Origin: Streptococcaceae bacterium | GTDB taxonomy: Bacteria > Bacillota > Bacilli > Lactobacillales > Streptococcaceae | Assembly (NCBI GenBank): GCA_009779335.1 | Contig: WREM01000001.1 | Location: 1 to 38,095, forward strand | Length of the DNA stretch: 38,095 nt | Direction of reading: 5' to 3' | Part shown: positions 1 through 7,385 of the stretch, one piece after another | Numbering within the stretch: the first letter of the stretch is position 1 | Layout of the letters: each line of letters begins with the position of its first letter | Position numbers and translations under genes: made by a program | Notes under the pieces: generated by a model | The model's input: only the letters and a program-made list of their open reading frames with translations | What the model was told of the DNA's origin: nothing | The model's database searches: none

Positions 1-1137
1 ACTGCTCCAAGAGTCATAGAAGGTTGAACAGTAATATTGTTTGAAATTTTTGTTGTTTTATTAAGACCGTTTGTCCATGATAATGTTGCAGTCCCTGAAA
101 TTGTTCCATCTGCATTAGTAGCTGTAGGTGTCCAATCGAGTTGAACATTAGCACCTAAGTAAGCCGCATTATCCCAATGAAGGTCGTTATTGGCATAACC
201 ACCACCTTGAGGTCCGAGAGAAACTCCCTGAGAATCTTTATTGAAGCTCCCGTTTGCATCCGTACTCATGATTGTGATTTGGTTCAATGAACTTGTTGCA
301 GAATAACCATCTGGGGAGTTCCCAACTAACGGAAGTTTATTTGGCAAACTTCCTGCACTGCTATAATTCATTGGAGATTGGTCATATTGAGTTAAGTTAG
401 TACCAAAATAGAATGTATTAGGTAATCCATTATAAGTGTTTCCTTGTCCAGGAACTCCAGCTGGCATTACTGTACCATTTGTTCCACCAATACCGAGCAA
501 AGGTCCACTACCATTTAATTTTACATCTTTAGGGGCTGTAGGGGTAAGGATGAATCCCATACCATCAGCCATCCCTTGTTGTTGAGTACCAACCATGATA
601 AGCGGTCCATTTGTCCCTTGAGCAAATGTACCTTGAACAGTTGCTGCTTGCGTCATGTCAATCTGACGTGTTAATTGCATACCACCAACTTGTGTTTGCC
701 CACCATTTAACGCATTATTCCCTGGATCAAGCGTCAACTGTGCAGTTGGTACTTTTTGACCAAACATATTCACACTATTGAGCCATTGAGTAGATCCTTG
801 AGAAAGCCAGTTTGTTCCGTTAGTAATACCATCAGTTGATGCCAAAGGTCCATAAGGAAGCCCTGCGGCTTGGTCGGCATTGCTAACTGTGTCAATCGTT
901 TGGCTAAATGTTGCTGCACTAGCTTTGATTGAAGCATTGGCTGCCGCAGCACTGTCGGCTTGCATAACTTTTGAGACAGATGGTGCTACTGCACCACCCA
1001 CAAGTGCTGAAAGCACGGTTGCTGAGTAAAGCCAAGATTTCCCTGACTTCCACGTACGATAGTTTGTGCGATTAGCTTCAGAACGATTCAATCTTGGGTT
1101 CTTGCTAGCGACATGTTTGTTTGATTTGTTTTTCACA
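1..1137 (-). CDS. KxYKxGKxW-signal L-type lectin-like surface adhesin (3' end outside window)
   Basis: The frame is open for 379 codons from a GTG at 1137 to the window edge, so the C-terminus is missing. AAAGGAGA lies 4-5 nt upstream of the GTG, which decides the start. The N-terminus is basic. A variant KxYKxGKxW export motif (RTWKSGKSW, residues 27-35) is followed by a hydrophobic segment (about 36-55) and an Ala-rich probable cleavage region near 60-68. From about residue 80 on it is rich in G, N, T and Q and contains DGMGFILTP, typical of bacterial L-type (legume-like) lectin domains. Proteins of this class go through the accessory or general Sec route to the wall and bind glycans. An LPXTG anchor or repeats would lie beyond the edge. 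The family call is by motif; the ligand is unknown. It is probably a host or plasmid gene outside the prophage. Confidence 0.82.
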
Positions 1138-1169
1138 AATTCTCCTTTTCTTTCTTTGTATAAATTTTT

Positions 1170-1202
1170 ACAATTACCTTTACTTAACTTAAATGTAATT
1201 GT
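1170..1202. promoter_or_regulatory. Inverted repeat upstream of the lectin gene
   Basis: ACAATTAC (1170-1177) and GTAATTGT (1195-1202) are perfect 8-bp inverted arms 17 bp apart, in AT-rich DNA 33 bp upstream of the lectin GTG. It may be an operator or a leader hairpin. No convincing -35/-10 pair was seen near it. Confidence 0.35.
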
Positions 1203-1250
1203 TTCTTAATTTTAACATAAATAATGAAAAATTTGTGAAATTAAAAATAT

Positions 1251-1277
1251 AAAAAACATTACCCGAAGAGGCAATGT
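1251..1277 (-). terminator. Rho-independent terminator (minus strand)
   Basis: ACATTACC (1256-1263) pairs with GGCAATGT (1270-1277), with one mismatch and a 6-nt loop. On the minus strand a U-tract follows (A-run at 1251-1255). A T-run at 1284-1291 could make it bidirectional. It separates the prophage side from the lectin gene. Confidence 0.65.
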
Positions 1278-1324
1278 CTCAGTGGTTTTTTTAGAATTTA
1301 TGTCCTAAAAAAACAGAAAGAAGG

Positions 1325-1356
1325 AATTGGTTTATGACAGTTGACATGTCGGTTAT
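1325..1356. other. Candidate prophage end (attL), tentative
   Basis: The left prophage end must lie between the lectin gene and the endolysin. ATGACAG..TTGACATG (1334-1347) resembles ATGACAACCATTGATATG (33568-33585) beside the integrase in the same orientation if a 3-bp gap is allowed. Serine integrases share only a very short core between attL and attR, so this is a guess from weak similarity. Confidence 0.2.
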
Positions 1357-1450
1357 TTTTATTAGCTGGATATAAATAAGTCGAATGAAAAAGTCATAAT
1401 CCATTTATATTTTACCACTAAAATAAAAAAATACCGTCACCAAGAAATAA

Positions 1451-1485
1451 TAAAAAAAGCTCTCCAGGTAACCGTTGTTGGAGAG
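1451..1485 (-). terminator. Rho-independent terminator (minus strand)
   Basis: GCTCTCCA (1458-1465) pairs perfectly with TGGAGAGC (1478-1485). On the minus strand a run of seven U follows (A-run 1451-1457). It is the second of two strong terminators after the lysis genes. Confidence 0.8.
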
Positions 1486-1575
1486 CCTAAGCGTTCTCTT
1501 CTTTACAATTTTACGAATTAAGAAAAACTATATTAGTGAGGAACGATTCTATTATATCATATATCAAAATAATAA

Positions 1576-1608
1576 TAAAAAAAGACCTCACCATGTAGGC
1601 AAGGTCTT
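1576..1608 (-). terminator. Terminator of the phage late/lysis operon
   Basis: AAGACCT (1582-1588) pairs with AGGTCTT (1602-1608), followed on the minus strand by a U-rich run. It lies 90 bp downstream of the endolysin stop and fits the end of the long late transcript. The rest of 1138-1698 is AT-rich and has no gene that I can support. Confidence 0.8.
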
Positions 1609-1698
1609 AAAAATTATGAAAAAAATCTAACTATCGCTGTATCGCTAGATACATTTATTATTATATCACATATTAAATTAAATACCTTATGAAATGTA

Positions 1699-2643
1699 TT
1701 ATCTGACTCTCAACCGTTGTCCAATTTGTATAACATTAGGATTTGACAGATTATTGAGCCGTTGGAGGTTTTGCCAAGTTGTACCATATCTTGAAGCAAT
1801 TCCTGAAAGTGTTTCGCCACGTTGAACCACATGAAACTGTTGAGCAGGGGCTGGAGCAGTTCCTTGGTTGATTATCTCCTGGATTCGATTAAAATACGTA
1901 CCGAGCAGACGCTGTCGGTCAGCTCCATTGCCAAAACGCCCTGCACGAGTTTCATTGGCTAAAATCTGATGGGTTTGTGCGGCACTATTTACCTTTGCAC
2001 GTTCATTAACAATAGCTTGAACGCCAGTGAATAAGCTACCAAGAGCTTGTTGACGTGCTGTTCCTGAGCCCCATTTGCCTTGTTGAACTTCTGTCGCTAA
2101 TTGCTCGAGCGTTTTTCCAGAAGGCGATTGTGGGGCAGGCTGTGGAGCAGATGTTTGTTGTCCCATATATTTTCTGATTTCCTGAATAAAGTAATCTTTT
2201 ACTCGATTCACGTCTCGGCCATGAAGTTCCCAAGAGCGATGTGGGCAAGCGGTAGCAGAAAATTCACGGTGTAATCGGACAGTGTCACGATTGGGCTGAA
2301 GATTATATTTTTTCATAAAATCAGCCACATCACGAAAAACAGCTTGTTCATTGGCACGGAAAGTCGCTTCATTTCCCATAGATTGGCAAACTTCCCAAGA
2401 AACTCCCCAAGTATTTGCATTGGTATTTCCTGCATGCCACGCCATATTATTATAAGATTCTGCTTGCCATCTGCCATCAGAGGCAATATAGACATGGGCA
2501 AATCCTAAAGTCGCCTGACGTGTCGGCAACCACCCTCGATAAAAAGCAGTGGTTGCGTTTTGGCTTCCTGCATCATTATGTATTACAACAAATCGAGGTG
2601 CTCCTGGTCGAGCACCCACAATTCCTGGTCTAAAATTACTCAT
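1699..2643 (-). CDS. Endolysin: N-acetylmuramoyl-L-alanine amidase with CW_7 repeats and LysM
   Basis: This 314-aa enzyme cuts the amide bond between MurNAc and L-Ala in peptidoglycan at the end of the lytic cycle. Residues 1-160 are an Amidase_2/PGRP fold: likely zinc ligands are H22 (VVIHND), H125 (RLHREF) and C133 (TACPH). A Pro/Gln linker follows. Two CW_7-like wall-binding repeats (about 178-215 and 222-260, each with a Q/R-G-KWGSG or RFGNG core) precede a C-terminal LysM (about 270-313, VVQRGETLSGIA). It has no signal peptide, so release depends on the holin. Its start overlaps the holin stop by 8 bp. The CW_7 plus LysM combination gives two kinds of wall binding. Confidence 0.93.
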   Translation of the reverse strand: MSNFRPGIVGARPGAPRFVVIHNDAGSQNATTAFYRGWLPTRQATLGFAHVYIASDGRWQAESYNNMAWHAGNTNANTWGVSWEVCQSMGNEATFRANEQAVFRDVADFMKKYNLQPNRDTVRLHREFSATACPHRSWELHGRDVNRVKDYFIQEIRKYMGQQTSAPQPAPQSPSGKTLEQLATEVQQGKWGSGTARQQALGSLFTGVQAIVNERAKVNSAAQTHQILANETRAGRFGNGADRQRLLGTYFNRIQEIINQGTAPAPAQQFHVVQRGETLSGIASRYGTTWQNLQRLNNLSNPNVIQIGQRLRVR

Positions 2644-3037
2644 AGTCTTTCTCCTTTGTTTTATTTATTACTTCTTTTTGTAATTTACTATCGATCCATT
2701 GCTCGATGCCGTTTGGAATCCAACCGCCCATCTTCTTCCAGTTAATCAATATACTTGAGAGATAACTCAAGGAAAGCATGATAAGGAAGCCATCAACGGC
2801 AAAGTGTAAGGCTTTGGCTTGCAAAAATGGATAAACCAATGTCACACATAAGACCAAAAGTCCGTGCATGACAAGCCCTTCACGAAATTTCCTACTGTTG
2901 TAGTCGTTTTGAGCCCAAGCTCGACCCACACCAAGAATGATGTCAAAGGTCACAGCGACAATCAGGCCAAGATAGACCAGATTGTCTGTAATGTTAAAAA
3001 AATAAAAGCCTCTATAAATTTCTAGTAATTCGTTCAT
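2636..3037 (-). CDS. Holin (toxin secretion/phage lysis holin family)
   Basis: This 133-aa membrane protein should form the lesion that releases the endolysin and times lysis. Three hydrophobic segments are visible: around NLVYLGLIVAVTFDIILGVG, GLVMHGLLVLCVTLVYPFL and FLIMLSLSYLSSILINW. A charged tail follows (KLQKEVINKTKEKDYE). The ATG at 3037 is chosen because AGAGGAT sits 4 nt upstream; a longer frame to 3079 would run into the BppU gene. It lies directly upstream of, and overlaps, the endolysin gene, the usual holin-lysin order. Confidence 0.9.
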   Translation of the reverse strand: MNELLEIYRGFYFFNITDNLVYLGLIVAVTFDIILGVGRAWAQNDYNSRKFREGLVMHGLLVLCVTLVYPFLQAKALHFAVDGFLIMLSLSYLSSILINWKKMGGWIPNGIEQWIDSKLQKEVINKTKEKDYE

Positions 3038-3048
3038 ATTTATCCTCT

Positions 3049-4275
3049 CTAGTCCACACGATACATAATATCTGACCATATATTTCCAGACTTCCCGTAA
3101 AAATGTAATTGAAGAAGCCCCCAGGCTCTTATTTGTATAGCGATTGTTTCGGTAGTTCCCATTATATTAGCGACCCACATCGTTCCCCATTCAGTGATTG
3201 GACGTGATGGTTTTGCTTCTTCTGGTAGCTCAATATCGCCTTGCCAAGCAGTATATTGTGTATTTATTTGTAAATTACAAAGCCCATTTACAATCCGATA
3301 AGACACATTTGCATTAACGGTTTTCCAGCCTGTATCACTTTTCTTGATATACTGGCTGTCGTCTGTCAACTTATCAGCTTTCAAAGCGTGCTCTATCGAT
3401 CCTTTAAGTGGTTCAGATAGCTCTAAAATGTCTGCTGTGACCTTTTTCTTGTTGTCAGGTGTCATAGCCATAAATTGACTAATAAACGCTGTACGCTCCA
3501 AATCTCGAGCTTCTCGTACCCCTTCAGCTGCGGCTCTTGAACTTTCTGAATTTGCTCGATTAAATTCAGCGGTGACTCTCAATGCTTCAGCATTTGACCG
3601 CTGATTCTCAGCGTTTTTGCGGTCTTGTTCTGATGTAAGCCGTGTATTTTCAGATGACTGCCTCAAATCCTCAGCAGATATACGACCAACTTCACCCAAA
3701 ATTCGCTCATTTTCAGAGATTATCCTTTGGTTTTCAGATGTTTTGCGATTAGCTTCTGCACTTAAACGCTCATTTTCTGAACTTACTCGAATAGCTTCTG
3801 CTTTTTCAAAATCTTCCCACTGTGCCTCAGCTAGTTCTTGGAAGCTCAAAAAGTTTTGTTTAATGATTTCATAAGTTGAAATATAGTAATCTGATTGGCT
3901 TACGGTCAAATCTGCATTTTCAACTACTCTTAAAACAAAGTTGACAGTAGTAATGGTCTTCTTGTTTTCATCTTGGATTTCAAAATAAGCCAAATTGAAA
4001 ATCCCATCGACTGAAAAGTTATCTGATCCAAAATTATACTCAAATAAGCCGTCATTAGCTCTTAAAATTGTTCCTTTACCGTCGGTGTATTCACCTTTTG
4101 CATTGATTCCTTTGAAAAACAAAGTGCAGCCCTTGATGTTACAGGGCTTTCCTCCTTTTATAACATAGACATGAATAAATCTTCCTGTTTCTCCGACTCG
4201 TCCCACAATCGGCGTTTCAGGACTTTGCCTCGATTTGTCAAGATCGACACTTATCGTTTGAACTGCTTCTTCCAT
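3049..4275 (-). CDS. Baseplate upper protein (BppU-type) with ExxR heptad coiled coil and receptor-binding head
   Basis: A 408-aa protein. Residues 1-150 match a BppU N-terminal domain: a beta-rich module that docks on the baseplate (TISVDLDKSR start; FFKGINAKGEYTDGKG inside). From about 160 to 254 there are 14 uninterrupted heptads with E and R three residues apart (E160/R163 to E251/R254), a long parallel coiled-coil stalk. Residues 290-408 form a Trp-rich C-terminal domain ending GNIWSDIMYRVD that probably contacts the host saccharide. It lies between the DUF1617 gene and the holin. The receptor-binding role is inferred from domain order and position. Confidence 0.82.
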   Translation of the reverse strand: MEEAVQTISVDLDKSRQSPETPIVGRVGETGRFIHVYVIKGGKPCNIKGCTLFFKGINAKGEYTDGKGTILRANDGLFEYNFGSDNFSVDGIFNLAYFEIQDENKKTITTVNFVLRVVENADLTVSQSDYYISTYEIIKQNFLSFQELAEAQWEDFEKAEAIRVSSENERLSAEANRKTSENQRIISENERILGEVGRISAEDLRQSSENTRLTSEQDRKNAENQRSNAEALRVTAEFNRANSESSRAAAEGVREARDLERTAFISQFMAMTPDNKKKVTADILELSEPLKGSIEHALKADKLTDDSQYIKKSDTGWKTVNANVSYRIVNGLCNLQINTQYTAWQGDIELPEEAKPSRPITEWGTMWVANIMGTTETIAIQIRAWGLLQLHFYGKSGNIWSDIMYRVD

Positions 4276-4689
4276 CTAGCCCCTTTCTAATTTTTCACAA
4301 ATAAGGTCAAACACTTCCGCTTCTTTCCCTGAAAATGTTTCACTGTAATTATTGAGTGCTTCTAAAAGACTTTGAACTTGCAAGCTATACTCGCTTAAAT
4401 TCACAGATAAAAGCTCGCCATAAAGTTCATTAAAAGCCATTAAAAAAGCACCTTCTTTTTCTTTATCGGAAAAAACAAAGTGCCCATCTTCTTGTTTAGG
4501 TTGACCATCACTATCTAAATCAGCGTATTTTTGAATAAGCTCCAAACGGTCCGTATCATATTCTTGGAATTTATCCTTGAATTGATTGACAATTTTCGTA
4601 CGGTGTCGGCTGACTGCTCCTGAAAGTTTTAATCCAAAAATCAGTTCCGTAGTCTCAAGAAGTTCCTGAGGATATAATTTGATTATCAT
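4276..4689 (-). CDS. DUF1617 family phage protein
   Basis: A 137-aa soluble, helical protein (MIIKLYPQELLETTELIFGL at the N-terminus) that matches the DUF1617 group common between Tal and baseplate genes of lactococcal and streptococcal phages. No catalytic motif is visible. An SD (GGAGACAACA) precedes the ATG. It abuts BppU, whose start directly follows its stop, so the two are probably translated together. A baseplate assembly or accessory role is inferred from position only. Confidence 0.7.
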   Translation of the reverse strand: MIIKLYPQELLETTELIFGLKLSGAVSRHRTKIVNQFKDKFQEYDTDRLELIQKYADLDSDGQPKQEDGHFVFSDKEKEGAFLMAFNELYGELLSVNLSEYSLQVQSLLEALNNYSETFSGKEAEVFDLICEKLERG

Positions 4690-4704
4690 TTGTTGTCTCC
4701 TTTT

Positions 4705-6660
4705 TTATGCTATTTTTGTCCTTGCACCAGTTGCTGAAATTGCATATAGTCCATCTTTTCCGAATCCAATTCCCCAGCCGTTCCCACTGGAAACATCACG
4801 AATTATTGGGCATGTTACACCAGACCCAGTGCCAAGAGCATAGGTTGTAAAACTAAGGACATGATCCTTATGACCACAAGCAACAGGCTGGTTAAAATGT
4901 ACCCTGTCAAAGAAAGTAAATCCTGCCGAAACATTCGTCCAAGAAGGTGCAGTCCTGCTCCACAGAAGTCTTGGAGTGTCATTGGTACTTCCAGAATTTC
5001 TTGCAGTAATCGCAAAAATATTTGTGCTTTCATACAGTCTGATTGACGGCCCTGGTCCGTAAGAGGTAAGCGTTGTATAAACCATCGTCGCTTTCAGGAG
5101 AGCATCTCCATAAAAGTTCAATCCACTACTATCTAATGATGTGATGAGTGAAGTTCCACTATAAAAGTTAATAGCTGTCGGCGTTATTCGGACTGTACTG
5201 TTCCAAGAAGCCAATCCGACCTGAACCGCATTAGTTGCAAGTTTATCTGATGTGATACTATTCGCACCAATACGGGCAGCATTGAGTGTTCCTGTCGTAA
5301 TATTAGCGGCATTGATATTAGTAATATTCACATTTGAAGCATTAATTGTGCCTGTGGTGATATTTGAAGCATCAAGAGGAACATCAGCCAAAAGATTAAC
5401 CCACGAGCCATTTATATATTTGAAAATATTTGACACGTCGCCGTCTTGTTGGAAATATAAATCTCCACCTGATGCGTTTTCTGGAAATCCAGCACTTGCG
5501 TTTCCGTAAAAGTTTGTACTTTTTCCGTCAGCTCCTAAAATGGCATTTAATGCCTGCTGTTGCAAACTTGATGTCGCTGCCCTGACTTCGGCCAAAGAGC
5601 TGTTTACAATGCTCGAGAGCGTTGCTTTTTTAGCTCCTAGGCGGTAATTCTTATAAGTTTCTCCGAGAACATCCCAAGTTGTTTCCATGACCCGAGCTTC
5701 AGTTTCAATATCAAATTCCGTGAAAAAGACCTTGACTGTATCTGCAAGGTCTAAAATTTCAGGTGCTGTTTTATCAATCATTTTGGAGAAATCCAACGTT
5801 GAAATATTCATACTGACTTTTGGCACACCGACTTCATTTTCAATAATATAACGCTGCGCACGAGTTCGGAGCTTAGATTCACTAAATGGCTCATCCAATT
5901 CAAACTCATCTGAAAAATCTACTAAAAGCGTACGCCTGTTTGGATATTTATTGATATAGTCACTATCAACCACAAGCTCTGGCAATGTATAAACTTTTTC
6001 ATCCATTACAACCACAGGATAAATACTGGTGTAGGTGTTCAAAATACTTTCTTCTTGCTCGAAATTAGTCAAGTTGCGACCGTAAGCCAATAGTGTATTT
6101 GAATAACGCCCACGCTGTGTATGTAATCTGATGTGATAATTATCGAACTCATACTCACCGCCCCAATAATCAAGAATTGACCCACGACGACCAGCCAAAA
6201 CTTGACGTGGATTTTCAAAGTCTGGCACTTTCCATTCACTGGTTGAAACAGTATTGTTAGATGACCAAAACGTGAACGGGTGGGGTTCTAAAATAGATTG
6301 ACCCCATGCTTGTAATGCTTGCAATCCATCACAATTCAGTGCCGTAGTTTGCGGTTTGAGTGTCAGTTCTTGGGTTAAATAACTGATGTGTTCTGCATGG
6401 ACTTTCAGATTGCCTTTCAAATCTTTTGTGACTTGTGCAATCCTAAAGCGTTGTTTTTTCAGTACGTTCCCAGCGTCTGCCAAAATAATATTATTGATTT
6501 TAAGGTGATTGGAGTAAGCCCCACCTTTTTTGTAGGTCAAATCAAGCTCAAACTTATCATTTAAGCCTTCAGTAACCACACAAGTCAGGCTGTCTGTTAA
6601 TATTCCAATCCCTAGATTTTCAAAATTTTCTGTGCTTGCACTATAAATTCTTGGTGTCAT
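4705..6660 (-). CDS. Tail-associated protein Tal (phage minor structural/endopeptidase-tail family)
   Basis: A 651-aa tail-tip hub. The N-terminal 370 residues resemble the gp27/gp44-like baseplate hub of the Prophage endopeptidase tail family (fragments WKVPDFENPRQVL and YPNRRTLLVDFS). After a helical linker comes a low-complexity N/T/A stretch with the repeat NITTGT (as ASNITTGTINA and AANITTGTLNA), suggesting a beta-helical fibre. The Cys-containing C-terminal domain ends ISATGARTKIA. No NlpC/P60 or other wall hydrolase motif is seen. The ATG at 6660 overlaps the Dit stop as ATGA and has GGAGG 8 nt upstream, so I prefer it to the longer frame starting at 6675. Confidence 0.83.
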   Translation of the reverse strand: MTPRIYSASTENFENLGIGILTDSLTCVVTEGLNDKFELDLTYKKGGAYSNHLKINNIILADAGNVLKKQRFRIAQVTKDLKGNLKVHAEHISYLTQELTLKPQTTALNCDGLQALQAWGQSILEPHPFTFWSSNNTVSTSEWKVPDFENPRQVLAGRRGSILDYWGGEYEFDNYHIRLHTQRGRYSNTLLAYGRNLTNFEQEESILNTYTSIYPVVVMDEKVYTLPELVVDSDYINKYPNRRTLLVDFSDEFELDEPFSESKLRTRAQRYIIENEVGVPKVSMNISTLDFSKMIDKTAPEILDLADTVKVFFTEFDIETEARVMETTWDVLGETYKNYRLGAKKATLSSIVNSSLAEVRAATSSLQQQALNAILGADGKSTNFYGNASAGFPENASGGDLYFQQDGDVSNIFKYINGSWVNLLADVPLDASNITTGTINASNVNITNINAANITTGTLNAARIGANSITSDKLATNAVQVGLASWNSTVRITPTAINFYSGTSLITSLDSSGLNFYGDALLKATMVYTTLTSYGPGPSIRLYESTNIFAITARNSGSTNDTPRLLWSRTAPSWTNVSAGFTFFDRVHFNQPVACGHKDHVLSFTTYALGTGSGVTCPIIRDVSSGNGWGIGFGKDGLYAISATGARTKIA

Positions 6661-7385
6661 ACTCTTAGCCTCCATTTCGGTATGATCGAGACAGAAAAGT
6701 TAGGCTGTGTGTTCCACTCAACCACACTCGTCCCGAGTGGTATTGACGGGAAAGGGTAAGTATTGACTAATTGCATAACACTTTCTGTCCCTGAAAGATT
6801 GGTCACAGTTTGATTTTCACAATCAATCACTGCTCCATCAGTTAGATTTTTCAAGACAAAATCTTTTTCTCCGATGTTTAATGTAATATTTCCTGTCCCT
6901 GTAATCCGAATAATAGGGAGGGCTGGTAATCGTCCAGCATTGACCACCGATTCGCCATTGAATAAAGTTCTTTCAGCGAGCCCTGTTTTAACAAACTTAT
7001 TCGGTTGAAACTGGAAAGGCACTTCAAAAAAAGCAACACGTGGATTTCTACGAGTGATAGACGTTTGACCGACAATGCGTGCCAAATATTGATTTTCTAT
7101 ATCTCCTGCCCACTCAAAAGGCCTAAAACCTGTCATGTTAGAAAGCCAGTCTTTGGCTTCATAAATCTGCTTTTCAATGTTTGAATAATTTCTCGGATTA
7201 AAAGTCATCAAAAAAGAAAGTGGAAAATCAATCGATTCAAGACGGTCACGGTCAAGTAAGACTAAGCCATCACGACCTGCAACTTTTACTTCTTCAATTT
7301 GTTTTTGTGCACTTAAAAATTTAATTTCAGACCTCAAAGCGAGGCCGAAATCCGTTAAGTTTTTATTATTAAATTTAACACTCAA
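6657..7385 (-). CDS. Distal tail protein Dit (Sipho_tail family)
   Basis: A 242-aa protein that forms the hexameric ring joining tail tube and tip. The N-terminus (MSVKFNNKNLTDFGLALRSE) and a central FPLSFLMTFNPRNYSNIEKQ are typical of Dit, followed by a galectin-like C-terminal half (INIGEKDFVLKNLTDG). The start is a TTG at 7385 that overlaps the tape-measure stop (TTTTGA) and has AGGGG 6 nt upstream; no ATG is available in frame nearby. Position between tape measure and Tal fits the siphovirus order. Confidence 0.88.
   Translation of the reverse strand: MSVKFNNKNLTDFGLALRSEIKFLSAQKQIEEVKVAGRDGLVLLDRDRLESIDFPLSFLMTFNPRNYSNIEKQIYEAKDWLSNMTGFRPFEWAGDIENQYLARIVGQTSITRRNPRVAFFEVPFQFQPNKFVKTGLAERTLFNGESVVNAGRLPALPIIRITGTGNITLNIGEKDFVLKNLTDGAVIDCENQTVTNLSGTESVMQLVNTYPFPSIPLGTSVVEWNTQPNFSVSIIPKWRLRV

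Noticed and set aside
1331..1375. TTGACA at 1341 as a plus-strand promoter
   Set aside because: The only -10-like box (TATAAA) is 24 bp away, too far, and no gene follows on that strand.
3500..3800. Repetitive pattern that could look like a CRISPR or tandem DNA repeat
   Set aside because: The repetition is at protein level (ExxR heptads) with varied codons; there are no identical DNA repeats or spacers. No CRISPR array was seen in the window.
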